Shown in pieces: positions 41,594 to 51,423 of a DNA stretch of 64,000 nt. Within the stretch, counting starts at the first letter, position 1, and each line of letters starts with the position of its first letter. The DNA comes from Trichomonas vaginalis G3 (lineage: Eukaryota > Parabasalia > Trichomonadida > Trichomonadidae): contig NC_067205.1 in NCBI RefSeq assembly GCF_026262505.1, positions 16,120,001 to 16,184,000 of the forward strand, read 5' to 3'. A model generated the notes under the pieces. The model was not told the DNA's origin. It worked only from the letters and a program-made list of their open reading frames with translations, and ran no database searches. A program made the position numbers and the translations under genes.

Positions 41594-44536
41594 TCATATC
41601 ATCTGGTTGAGTACACCATTAGCGAAATCATGTAACTCTTTTGGATTAATTTCGGAAGAAATCTTAGATAATTCTTCATCAGACAAATTAGAGATTTCTT
41701 CAACAACTTCCAAGTCAATGAATCCCTGGGGAAGAACAATTCCATTCCTTACAACTTTAGATGACATGTACGGGTTCAAATTTCCAGTAGATCTGATAAA
41801 TTTCCTTGAAATTTGATCCAAAACACCAAACATTTCATCATTTTGTATCTTTGCAAGGATGTAATGCTTTCCTGACTCAGATGTTGTGTACAGATAGTTC
41901 CCAAGTACATCAGGAACAAGAGAAGTAACGTTTGTTCCAATAGAGAAACTTCTTTTGATGTAAATTTCTTGGGAAATGTAGTTTTTCGTTCCTGAGAACG
42001 CGAGAGAGAAAATTGCGCCTCTGTTATCACTTGCTATCAGTTCATTCTCTGTGTCTCCGAAGAATGAAAGAGCTGTGATCGACAAAATGTCGCAATTTCG
42101 GCCAATTTCTTCAAAAAGTGGAGGTTCCTTCTTGGAATTAAACTTGTAGAGGACAACAGACTCAAGGGCATCGCCTATTGCCATGTAATCATCCATTACA
42201 CAGACAGATGTCGAATTTCCAAGAGTGAAATGAGAAATTCTTTGTTGTAACTTAACATCTGTCAATGAACTGCAGATAATATTGAACAAATCAACTGCTT
42301 CTTGCTTCAAAACCAACAAATAGCCTTGGAATTCAAGCAATCTAAGTGGTTTTGACTCTAATTTTTGGATTGATCGATGTTCTAGCTGGCCATCAACGAT
42401 TTCACAGAGAACAATCGTCTGATTGACAGCTAAACATACGATATTTCGGTCTTTCTGGGTAATTCCGACGATGTAATTGCATGGTCCGTTCAATTGGATA
42501 CTTCCTTGGTTATTTTGATCAGGTGTGTCTAATGGAGATGCTGCCAGTGTTGCATAATGGCTGCCTTCGTGTTCATAAACCAACAAAAATTGTCCATTTG
42601 GTAATTGACTTGCATTGTAAACGTGAGACATGGTTTTTCTTGGTGATACCTTGAATCTTGGGCTATATAATGTACCACAGGACAATTTTTCGTTATCGCA
42701 AAACAAGATTGTGTTGTCAATTGCATCGACAGACACTTTTGCAGCACAATCCAAGCTAAATAAATAATTATCTTTAACTATTGTTGGATATTCACCACTA
42801 ATAAATATTGAATTGTTATCGACCACACTCAAAGTTGTATGTAAACCTTCGCAGTGAAGTTCCTCTTTGTCACTTTTTTCATCTTTGAGAACGATTATGC
42901 TTTCGGAGTTATCTATAGCGAAGAAAGCACCGTCGTAGCAAGAAATATCGACAGCTTTGATATCAGGAATTACTAATACATCATTAGGTTTCTCAATTGG
43001 GATTCTCATTAGTGTAGAACTTGGCCAAAATACAACAGAAATAAAATTATTATTTGCGGCAATAATATTTGGTACTGAATTCAGCTGGTGCGTATGATAT
43101 TTCTTACCGCTATCCGAATGGTAAAGGACAATTGTGCCTTGGATGTTGCAAACTGCTGTAATTTCAGAAGATGCAAATGCGCAGATGTTTTTATGGACAC
43201 ATTTAGTTATTTTACCATTAAAACTAATACCATTCTGTGTAACTTGAACGTAGCCGCCATTTGACCTTGAAAAAGCTAAAGTTGATTCATCTGTTATTAA
43301 TCCTTTGACATTTGCGATAGAAATCTCTCCTCCTGTATACTTTAACGCACGTGTGCGGTCTATGAAGGATATGACCGCTGTTTGCTGATCGAGAAGCCAA
43401 GATTTCTGAATTCCGTGAATTTCGACTTCTGCTTCAGTTCTAACACCTACAGTCTTCCTTATGATTGATAGAGTTCCATCCGGTGCGAAACTAACGAAAT
43501 CACCGCGTTTCGTGTCCATTTGGAGCAAAATTCTTGAAGATTCTTGAGAAAACAAAATTTCTTCGGCCACGGCGTACGGTTTGTTTGAATTTACCAAATG
43601 TATAACGTGCGATGGTCCTGACTTTGAAAATGAGAAAACTGTTGTTTCATCTAAAACTGAGAGAACTAAAGGTCTGTTTACGCTGCAAACACGCGTGAGA
43701 GATTGCTTACCTGAAGGTGATAAGCTTAAGTAGTATACATTGCAGCCTTCATCAACTGCAACAGCCGTATTTTCTGATAACATCGAAATTCTTTTAAGAG
43801 AATGAGAAGTATATATTGTAGATGACTCTGTATCAGGTGAAGAAACCTTCATCCTGATCATTTTGTCTGTAGTAACAACAACAATGTTCTGAGCTGAAAT
43901 CGCAATTAATCGATAAGCGTCATTTTCTGTTGTATTCGATTCAACTTCGTCGAATCTGTTAATCTTACGATCAAGAACGTATATATTGACATACCTTTGC
44001 ATCTTTGTATCTTCAAATAAAACTGCGACTTTTGTTGTAGAAGAATTAATATTTACAACAACGAAATCGATTAATTTGACACATGGAATGGCTAATGGAA
44101 TAGGAGAAGATAAGAAACAGCTTGGTGTAATTTCATAATATTGAATTGCTGTTGAAGTAACTTGAATAACGAGCTGATAACCACTTTTATAAATTTTATA
44201 TGGTGAGTCACATGGAACTCCTTGTGTTCCGATAATACTTCCCGTTTGAAGTGTGACGAAATCACGTTGATAACTAATAACGCTGTAACGACCGTCTGAA
44301 CGGATAACTAATAGATTAGATTTGTTTTTCCCGTTGTCATATATTTCGATGATGTTAGAAATGTCTCCATATAACACCATTTTTGAGTGTAAATAAAGTT
44401 GATTATTCGAAAATGTATAAATTTGAAGGAGATTACTTGATCCTACTGCTACAGCATTCGAAGGTAGAAATCGTTCGAGCACAGTAGCATCTGAAATCTC
44501 TGTTGGCCACCCAATCGGGAGTACCCCGATTTCCAT
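41594..44536 (-). CDS. DDB1/CPSF-A/SF3B3-family beta-propeller protein, DDB1-like
   Basis: The 980-aa protein is beta-propeller throughout. The N-terminus (LERFLPSNAVAVGSSNLLQIYTF...DISNIIEIY...NLLVIRSDGRYSVISY) follows the pattern of DDB1 (RLEIY...LLFIL...ILEY). The C-terminal CPSF-A segment (VCVMDDYMAIGDALESVVLYKF...FEEIGRNCDILSITALSFFGDTENELIASDNRGAIFSLAF) matches the region where DDB1 reads GDLMRSVLLL and GAENAFNLF. DDB1 is the adaptor of CUL4 ubiquitin ligases; relatives act in mRNA 3'-end processing and splicing. It is shorter than typical DDB1 (about 1,140 aa). The ATG (MEIGVLPIGW) is divergent from the SGF29-like gene, 178 bp away. Confidence 0.7.
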   Translation of the reverse strand: MEIGVLPIGWPTEISDATVLERFLPSNAVAVGSSNLLQIYTFSNNQLYLHSKMVLYGDISNIIEIYDNGKNKSNLLVIRSDGRYSVISYQRDFVTLQTGSIIGTQGVPCDSPYKIYKSGYQLVIQVTSTAIQYYEITPSCFLSSPIPLAIPCVKLIDFVVVNINSSTTKVAVLFEDTKMQRYVNIYVLDRKINRFDEVESNTTENDAYRLIAISAQNIVVVTTDKMIRMKVSSPDTESSTIYTSHSLKRISMLSENTAVAVDEGCNVYYLSLSPSGKQSLTRVCSVNRPLVLSVLDETTVFSFSKSGPSHVIHLVNSNKPYAVAEEILFSQESSRILLQMDTKRGDFVSFAPDGTLSIIRKTVGVRTEAEVEIHGIQKSWLLDQQTAVISFIDRTRALKYTGGEISIANVKGLITDESTLAFSRSNGGYVQVTQNGISFNGKITKCVHKNICAFASSEITAVCNIQGTIVLYHSDSGKKYHTHQLNSVPNIIAANNNFISVVFWPSSTLMRIPIEKPNDVLVIPDIKAVDISCYDGAFFAIDNSESIIVLKDEKSDKEELHCEGLHTTLSVVDNNSIFISGEYPTIVKDNYLFSLDCAAKVSVDAIDNTILFCDNEKLSCGTLYSPRFKVSPRKTMSHVYNASQLPNGQFLLVYEHEGSHYATLAASPLDTPDQNNQGSIQLNGPCNYIVGITQKDRNIVCLAVNQTIVLCEIVDGQLEHRSIQKLESKPLRLLEFQGYLLVLKQEAVDLFNIICSSLTDVKLQQRISHFTLGNSTSVCVMDDYMAIGDALESVVLYKFNSKKEPPLFEEIGRNCDILSITALSFFGDTENELIASDNRGAIFSLAFSGTKNYISQEIYIKRSFSIGTNVTSLVPDVLGNYLYTTSESGKHYILAKIQNDEMFGVLDQISRKFIRSTGNLNPYMSSKVVRNGIVLPQGFIDLEVVEEISNLSDEELSKISSEINPKELHDFANGVLNQMI

Positions 44537-44714
44537 CTTTAGATATGCAGGGTCAGTAAATATATAAATTTAGGGGGGTCTAAATTTCTCAAAAAAAGAA
44601 TATCATAGATTTGGAAATAAAATTAGATTTGTTGACTGTATTAAATTATTTTTATCATATAAATATTGGTTTCATTTTGCTTCTATCAGCCAGAAATTGA
44701 ATAAAAGTGACAAA
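44537..44714. promoter_or_regulatory. Bidirectional promoter between the DDB1-like and SGF29-like genes
   Basis: The 178-bp gap separates two divergent start codons. On the plus side TCATTTTGC near 44,672 is initiator-like, and AAAAGTGACAAAATG covers the SGF29-like start. Shared regulation is an inference from the layout. Confidence 0.4.
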
Positions 44715-45569
44715 ATGAAGATTAAGAACGGACAAACTTGCGCTGCTTTTGTTCTTTATGCAGGAAAAAGCTATTCATGGATTGTATGCAAATTCGAAAA
44801 GAAACAACCAAACAATAAATGCATCGTTCGTGATGATTATTGCGAAAGCCAAAATTTTTTGAGATACGTTGTTGATCAAAACAGTGTTATACCATTCCCA
44901 CAACCTAATGAAACATACAAACCAGGTGAACAAATTATTGCTCTCTGGTATGATGCTACAGACAATGAATGGTCAACAATGTTTTATGAAGCCGAAGTTG
45001 TTGAAGTAAGTACACCACATCTTCTCGTAATTAAATACAGTGGATCTCAAGCAAATATCGAAATCGACGCCCAAAAAGTTTCGAAATATCCAGAGAAGTT
45101 TAATATGCCTCAGGAACCAGAAACAGAAGATAAGAAAGAGGAAACATCAGAAACAGGCGATGAAGGAAGTAAAGACCAAAGCGAAGATAATCAACAACCA
45201 AAATATCAATTTCAACTATTAAAACATCATGAATCTCCACAAGAAGCACGCAGATTAAACTTAATGCTTGACAACAAGTCAGCTCCTAAAGAAAAACCTG
45301 AATTCAAATCATTAACAGACGACGATTTTACAAAATTAGCTGGGCCAAGACCAAAACCAAAGAAAATGACCACTACAAAAGGAACTCCTCTAATAGATTT
45401 CCTACAAGATGAAGTCCTATTTCCAAAACAAGCGCCTCATATTACTGGTAATGGTTTACTTAGACGTAAAGGCATTACTCCTCCTACAAACCCATCAGGA
45501 CTGTTAGAAGGATCATCTGAATGCGGTAGACTTAATAAAATATTACATGAATGGAGACCAGTTCCTTAA
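44715..45569 (+). CDS. SGF29-like tandem Tudor protein (SAGA-type histone methyl-lysine reader)
   Basis: The ATG at 44,715 (MKIKNGQTCAAFVLY) is chosen over an upstream non-ATG in-frame codon. Residues about 5-135 fit the SGF29 tandem Tudor domain. The first half reads GQTCAAFVLY..SYSWIVCKF...KCIVRDDY, then the diagnostic link VIPFPQP. The second half reads YKPGEQIIALWYDATDNEWSTMFYEAEVVEV...LLVIKYSG. SGF29 binds H3K4me2/3 in the SAGA acetyltransferase complex. In known SGF29 this domain is C-terminal; here it is N-terminal, and about 150 disordered acidic and basic residues follow. The last 60 residues (TPLIDFLQDEVLFPKQAPHI) may be a partner-binding segment. A different tandem-Tudor family is possible. 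Confidence 0.65.
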   Translation: MKIKNGQTCAAFVLYAGKSYSWIVCKFEKKQPNNKCIVRDDYCESQNFLRYVVDQNSVIPFPQPNETYKPGEQIIALWYDATDNEWSTMFYEAEVVEVSTPHLLVIKYSGSQANIEIDAQKVSKYPEKFNMPQEPETEDKKEETSETGDEGSKDQSEDNQQPKYQFQLLKHHESPQEARRLNLMLDNKSAPKEKPEFKSLTDDDFTKLAGPRPKPKKMTTTKGTPLIDFLQDEVLFPKQAPHITGNGLLRRKGITPPTNPSGLLEGSSECGRLNKILHEWRPVP

Positions 45570-46001
45570 GCATTGATAGATAATAAATATTGTTACAAAT
45601 TTATGTTGAATTTAAGAATTTACTATTTCTTTTTATCATTTTTTTTCTCAAAAACTTTGATTATAATCTTTGTGAAATGTTGGATGAGATAAGACCAAAA
45701 GTGTATTGGTGAGCATAACATTTTTAATATCATCAAACCAATTTATTATCTGATTGTTAGAATAGGTGATATTCATAAAATTAAAATCAGTTCAGCAAAT
45801 TTTCAGATTATATATGTTATATCAATCAAATTAGAAGGCTTTCAAACTAAGTATATCCTAAATTAGAAGGCTAGAATTATCATCTCAAAATATCTTTGTA
45901 TAAAGCATCTTTATTAAGAGTGTATTAATGATGAAAAGGCCAGTTATATGCTTGTTATATGAAAAATAAAAATTAAATCAGTTAAATACAAAAATTACAG
46001 T
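45570..46001. other. AT-rich intergenic DNA between convergent genes
   Basis: No supported gene. It contains a short direct repeat of TTAGAAGGCT near 45,831 and 45,863. Confidence 0.4.
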
Positions 46002-47222
46002 TTATTGAAAATTATTTCTGATAACTACGTCGATTGTATTGCGAGCTCTGAATATCACGAGTGCAATTACAACAGCGATTATCATTACAAGTGGAATAAC
46101 GAGCCCAACAGAGATAATTCCGGTTCTTACAGCTGGTTTTGCGACAATTTGTGGTTCTGGTTCGATGTTTGGCATTGTTCTGACTGGTACTGTCTTCTGT
46201 GGTGTTCTGATTGGTGTTGGCCCGGTGTAACAAACTCCTATTTCGATGTATTCGTCGCCAAAAACGGTTGCCTTGTTTAGAGCGCTCGGGAAATCAATTT
46301 GTGCAGCTCCTGCTTTGATATTCAAGTCAATATAACACTTTTCAACTATAGTTTTCGGTTCCAAAATATTTGAAATGTTCGAAAAAACTTTAAAGAAGGC
46401 GCAACGTGTGAAAGTGAACGCTGCACAACCATCAGCAATAACAGGTGACTTGATTGTATTGAAAGCAACAGTTTTCAGTGAAAATACTGTATTTTTATTG
46501 GAATTCAACACAGAATTGCAATTTTGGTTGAAAATATATGATTGGTTGAAGTTTACTTTGGTTGTATCTTCAGCGTATATTAGTGAATTGTCGACTGTTT
46601 TACAAGAAGTTGAATTTATTTTTGTAACATCCAAATAATCAGCATTAAATATGTAGTAAGATGAAGAACTTGATTCATCCCAGAAGGTGGAAGCTTCTGT
46701 AATAGAAACATTGCCTTTTTCATTGTTGAATCTCGAATATAAAAAGCTTCCTTTTCCAGCTGTAAAACAAGAGCGCGTGCAAGATGCGTCTATTATCACA
46801 GATTGGCATTCAGTATAAACTATACCATTAGTATTTGAATCTGTGGTCCTGCAATTTGAAAATGAAGTTGTAGAAACAAATAAACTAATATCTGAGTTGC
46901 TAATGTAAATAGCGACACCAGACATATCAACTTTGATGTCATAAAAGATGCAATCAGCTAAAAGAATTTCTTCAGTTTTTTGGCTGAAGTCTTGTTGTGA
47001 ATTAAATGTTTTTGATATAGGATCTCGTTGTGTTTTGATTGGTGTTGAGAGAAAATGCTTGAATATCGTTGATTTTGCGTTGAGATTTGAAATTTGATAA
47101 AAAGCGTGTGAAAATGAATTTGAAAAATATGATTTTGCAATTTTCATATTCTGCTTGCCACTGAAAATCGGACTTTCAAAGTTCCGAGAAAGAGTTAGAG
47201 TAAAAAGAGAAATATTTTTCAT
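46002..47222 (-). CDS. Pmp-like beta-helix surface protein with membrane anchor, 406 aa
   Basis: The start is the ATG at 47,222 (MKNISLFTLTLSR); the frame extends three codons upstream only through a non-ATG codon. Residues up to about 310 are a run of short beta-strand repeats with Asn, Ser, Thr and spaced cysteines (ADCIFYDIKVDMSGVAIYISNSD; VSTTSFSNCR; SIIIDASCTRSCF-type turns), as in right-handed beta-helix (Pmp-like) proteins common on trichomonad surfaces. A proline/threonine linker (TPIRTPQKTVPVRTMP) leads to one membrane helix (VGLVIPLVMIIAVVIALVIF) and a short tail. A classical signal peptide is not obvious. AAAAAGTGACAAAAATG covers the start. Confidence 0.7.
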   Translation of the reverse strand: MKNISLFTLTLSRNFESPIFSGKQNMKIAKSYFSNSFSHAFYQISNLNAKSTIFKHFLSTPIKTQRDPISKTFNSQQDFSQKTEEILLADCIFYDIKVDMSGVAIYISNSDISLFVSTTSFSNCRTTDSNTNGIVYTECQSVIIDASCTRSCFTAGKGSFLYSRFNNEKGNVSITEASTFWDESSSSSYYIFNADYLDVTKINSTSCKTVDNSLIYAEDTTKVNFNQSYIFNQNCNSVLNSNKNTVFSLKTVAFNTIKSPVIADGCAAFTFTRCAFFKVFSNISNILEPKTIVEKCYIDLNIKAGAAQIDFPSALNKATVFGDEYIEIGVCYTGPTPIRTPQKTVPVRTMPNIEPEPQIVAKPAVRTGIISVGLVIPLVMIIAVVIALVIFRARNTIDVVIRNNFQ

Positions 47223-47476
47223 TTTTGTCACTTTTTACATCTATGAAATTTTTTGTTATCATATATGCTTAAAGAATCGGAATTAACTATGTATTGGATT
47301 TCTAAATCTAATTCCAAAAAATGACATAGTTTTGATAATAATTAATAAATTCAGGAATTCGTTTTACCGATTTTCAAAGAAAAAACAATACCAAATGAGA
47401 TAGAAACTAATAACATTTTGTTTATACATCAAGGAATGGATAAAAAAATCATTATATAACAGAGTAGTTATATATA

Positions 47477-49212
47477 TTATAATTTGAGATGTTTGGGGTA
47501 TTTCTGGGATCTGCCTTTTGGTTGGTTATCATCAATGACAACAATTGTATCTGATGAATCAACTATTTGTGGATAAAAATCGCGTTCGTTGAAAAACATC
47601 TGACAATCTGTGGATACATCAACAGATTCAACCTTATGGCTTCTAATAATCTTCTGAACCCTTTCATCATTGAGCCTGGGATCGTAGTGGAAGTCGATTG
47701 CCTGGGCATATTTTGTTTCAGGATCAGTAACTTTGACAGTGATGATACTTTCTTTGTTAATTTCGATAGTAAGAAGAATTTGTGTAGAATTCTTTGGAAT
47801 GTTCCTGAAAGTGACATCTTTGAGCAAAATGTTTTCTGAGCACTTGGTGCTTTCGCCTTGGTAGAAGCTAAAGGTGAGAATAGATCTCTCTTTGATCTTG
47901 AAGTCAATTTATGCTTTCTGTGGGATTGGCTTGTTGGAGATGATGCATTTGTGGAATCCGTCGTTTGCTGTCTTGATACCAATGCTAATTGGCTGGACAT
48001 CAACGACAGCGATTGTTTCTGGTTTGAACATTGGTGGTGAAACAGTTCTTTGGCGAACATATTCTTTGACATCTTCGAAGTCTTTGATTTGATCATTCAT
48101 GAACTTCTGGCAAATTGTGGCTGCACCAGCAGATACAGCCTTCAATGGATTTAAGGCGTACTTGATCTTTTCTGGGAAGATTTCTTCAAGTTTATCCTTA
48201 ACAGCTGGGATCATGCTGGACCCACCGACAAGCAATACACCATCGATGTTGGCTGGTTTGAGACCAGCTGCTTTGAGGGCAGAATGAATCGGAGTTGGAA
48301 TTTGGTCAAGAATTGGCTCAATCAAGTCGCTGAGCTTATTAACTCTAAGCTTGGCACTAAGATCTTGGCCATTGTAAAAGTTTGGAACAGTAATCTGTGA
48401 GTTATCCATTGAGCTAAGTGCTATCTTTGCTTCTTCTGCTGATTTAAGAAGAATTGCCATCTTTTTCTTGTTGTTCGGATCCTTTGGATTAAAGTCAGAC
48501 TGCAATAATCAGCGATGATTTTATCTATATCTGCGCCACCTAAGTTTGAGTTACCAGCGACAGCCTTGACATTGAATACCTGGCCATCAATGTAAACGAT
48601 GGAAACATCGAGTGTACTAGCACCAAAGTCGAAAACTAACAAATGGATTTTATCCTTTGGTTCGATGTTGTAGTAGGCAATGGCGGCAGCTGTTGGTTCG
48701 CTGAGGAACTTGCGGACATTTAAGTTGGCCATTCTTGCAGCTGCTTTGGTAGCTTTTCTTTGTGCATCGTTGAAGTAAGCAGGAATTGTAATGACGCAGT
48801 CTGTAGCTTCTCGCCATGTAGCGCTCTTGTATGTATCCTTTACATGTTCTAACAAGAAACAAAGAATTTCTTCTGGCATGTATTTCTTGCCGTCAACTAC
48901 GATTAATGGATTATCATCTTCATCGGGTTGAATTTCGAAATCAACATTCTCCAAAAGTTCCTGAACTGAATGATCTTGATATTTATGACCGATCAAATGT
49001 TTAACTCCGAAAATTACTCTTTCTGGATATTTATACATCTGATTTTTAGCGTCAGCTCCACATGCTACTGAGCCTCCTTCTTGAATCATTACGTAGGAAG
49101 GGAGAATTTCTTTTCCCTGAAAACTAAGAGGTTCAATAGCATTCCTTTCTCTGCGAGTATCTGCAATGTGGTGTACAACTATAGTAGAGTTACCAAATTT
49201 AATGCCAAGCAT
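47477..49212 (-). pseudogene. Divergent Hsp70-like gene, one frameshift and one in-frame stop
   Basis: The ATG at 49,212 begins MLGIKFGNSTIVVHHIADT. Hsp70 landmarks are TDCVITIPAYFNDAQRKATKAAARMA, FLSEPTAAAIAYYN, VFDFGASTLDVSIVYIDG (canonical DLGGGTFDVS), LGGADIDKIIADYC and GVLLVGGSSMIPAVKDKL. Near 48,500-48,510 the frame shifts by one base. At 47,909-47,911 an in-frame TAA interrupts, and the frame continues with the substrate-binding part (SFYQGES...KDVTFRNIPK) to 47,477. The protein would be about 578 residues, lacking the usual lid and C-terminal EEVD-type end. The phosphate-binding loops are altered (GIDLGTT to GIKFGNS), so ATP hydrolysis may be weak. It is probably a decaying paralogue. 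Confidence 0.8.
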
Positions 49213-49745
49213 GGTAGTGGGCTTGGATGTTTGTAGTTGGCTTTTTTTTGTCAGATATCATAAAAAGAGGTAAAATAAATAAAAATCATGAGATGGTTGA
49301 TAAAATCTGAATATTTAATATTTGCATGTATATTAAAACTAGACTTTATAGAAAGAATGTTCTCAAATTGATTGTTCCAGCAATGAGAAGATTATTTTAG
49401 TAAAACTTTGGAGAAATGAATAGGAACAAGATAATAGAGTTAAAAAACTTAGCGATTATGCATTCTGTCCAATACAAGAATTCAAAGGAGAACTGAAATA
49501 TTAGGGAAAAGTCTATCTCAAATTCTAATTTTTTTTGACAATTTTGGGAAGTTTACATAAGTTTGAGAGTAGAATTCGCATAACTAAGTGTAATCTTTCC
49601 ATAAATATATTTTGAATAAAAATAATGATATAATGGAAATTTTTCTTGAAAATATGTATATTCAATTTTTGTGATGACTTAACAATTTTTTGAAAGTGTC
49701 AAATTGGTCGACCCCTATTGAATCACGAACTGCTAAAATTTTTGC
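49213..49745. other. AT-rich intergenic DNA
   Basis: Spacer between the Hsp70-like gene and the Myb gene. No supported gene. Confidence 0.5.
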
Positions 49746-49754
49746 TCATTTTAC
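49746..49754 (+). promoter_or_regulatory. Initiator-like element of the second Myb gene
   Basis: TCATTTTAC occurs 13 bp before the ATG at 49,768, matching the trichomonad initiator in position and sequence. Confidence 0.5.
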
Positions 49755-49767
49755 ATTTGTAGAGTGA

Positions 49768-50193
49768 ATGACAAGTGTTTACAACAGATTCAGTGAAAGA
49801 GATGACAATAAGCTAAAAGAGCTAGTTAGACAATATGGTGAAAATAATTGGAAAAAAATTGCCTCAAAAATGCCCGGAAGGAATAAAAGGCAGTGTCGTG
49901 ATAGGTGGTTTAGGTATTTATCACCAACAGTTAATCATAATCCCTGGTCTAAACAAGAAGATGATTTATTAATGGAATTAGTAACAAAAACGTATCCAAA
50001 ATGGCGCGAAATTTCTAAATTTTTTGAAGGAAGGAATGATATTCAAATTAAAAATAGATATAAAGTTATTACAAATCGAAATAAGAATAACCAAGCAAAG
50101 TTGATTGATGATTTTGATCAACCAGATCTGATAAATCCATTCGCATTTGATGAAACCTTCAATAATCTTGATAGTATTTATTATTCAGATTAG
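49768..50193 (+). CDS. R2R3-type Myb DNA-binding protein, 141 aa
   Basis: The gene is intact and begins MTSVYNRFSERDDNKL. Repeat 1 (RFSERDDNKLKELVRQYGENNWKKIASKM) keeps the spaced hydrophobic and Trp positions. Repeat 2 (HNPWSKQEDDLLMELVTKTYPKWREISKFFEGRNDIQIKNRYKVI) is well conserved, with the recognition helix R-N-D-I-Q-I-K-N-R. A short acidic tail ends YYSD. Proteins of this size and layout are a large trichomonad family of transcription regulators, some binding core-promoter motifs. It is related to the Myb gene at 12.6-13.1 kb: the second repeats share the K(I/F)..F(P/E).R(S/N)D..(V/I)KNRY pattern. Confidence 0.9.
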   Translation: MTSVYNRFSERDDNKLKELVRQYGENNWKKIASKMPGRNKRQCRDRWFRYLSPTVNHNPWSKQEDDLLMELVTKTYPKWREISKFFEGRNDIQIKNRYKVITNRNKNNQAKLIDDFDQPDLINPFAFDETFNNLDSIYYSD

Positions 50194-50350
50194 TACAAAG
50201 TAGTAGGATCTGAAGGGTTGTGTGACTTTTTTTGTTACATCTATATATAGACGATGCATTAAAATATATTTATTTATAAATCATTAAAAAATTAACATTA
50301 ATTTTAAAATAATTTATTTTTTTATCTTTTATAAAAGAAGCTATATATAG

Positions 50351-50476
50351 ATGATGTCAGATATTCCGCGATTAATTAAACATTGTTTAAATCCTGAATG
50401 GAATCAATGGAGTCATAATCAAAGACCTCATAAACGAGTAAAAGAAATTAGAAATAAACTTCTTACGAAAAATTAA
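50351..50476 (+). CDS. Possible small protein, 41 aa
   Basis: An ATG-started frame reads MMSDIPRLIKHCLNPEWNQW and continues with a basic end to TAA. Its composition (two Trp, His, basic C-terminus) is less AT-driven than the surroundings. It has no recognised family and could be a remnant of a larger gene. Confidence 0.25.
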   Translation: MMSDIPRLIKHCLNPEWNQWSHNQRPHKRVKEIRNKLLTKN

Positions 50477-51423
50477 AACTTAGTTATGTTTATTATTTTA
50501 TTTTTTTATTTTGTATGAAATGAGCGTCAAAACTAACAACGTTAAAAAATTAGGATTCTCCATTTGCCTCAAAAATGTAAGGGATATATAATACTCTTGT
50601 ATAAATTAATATTTTATTGTTATTTTTTTATAATAATACTTCAATCATCCTAAAATTGCATTTTTTCTATACAAAAAATAACCTTAAACGGTAATACCTG
50701 GAAATAGAGGGTAATTAATATATGCGGGTCATTTTATTTTTTTCATAATTACATTATATATAATAATAGATTATATGTCCAAATCGAACAAATTGTGAAT
50801 TTTTACTTTTGAATGGTATTCAAATTTACCCTCTCCTAAGAAAATGCCCCAACAATATTTTAAACGGAAAATAACATTTGCCTGAAGGATCTCACCTTCA
50901 TTAATTTAAATGATGTTCAGCAATAATCAAAGAGTCATAAATACCTTATTTTGTTCTCGTAAATGAAAGTATTTTATCAAATCGTAAGATTTATGAACTC
51001 AAACTCTATTTGATAAAACATTGACTATACGGAAGTATCTAAAATTGACTAGGAGAACCATATGAGGCCGATAGCTCCAAATTGAACTCATCTCAAAAAA
51101 AATTATACCATCAATTTGGATTAACTTTTATAATTTGGATCCAATAATAACCGCTTTTCAAACTTTTTGAAGGTGAATTGGATAATATAAATCGGATTAT
51201 TTCTATTATATTAACATTTTGTATGCAATAAATGAATTTAATTATCCAAATTTTTGAAAAGGCCGATAACTTTCAAAATGCCTTTCAAAAATTTTTTTGA
51301 TTCAATATCTGGCCATTTGATTTTTAAGAAATTGATTGAACATAGCTATTTATTATTATTTTTCATTCTCGAATATGATTATATTTGAATTAATCCCGAT
51401 CGTAAAAAAAATCAAATCCCAAA
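50477..51423. other. AT-rich intergenic DNA upstream of the serine palmitoyltransferase gene
   Basis: No supported gene. TTTTTCATTCTC near 51,359 is initiator-like and lies about 65 bp before the first in-frame codon of the next gene. Confidence 0.45.
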
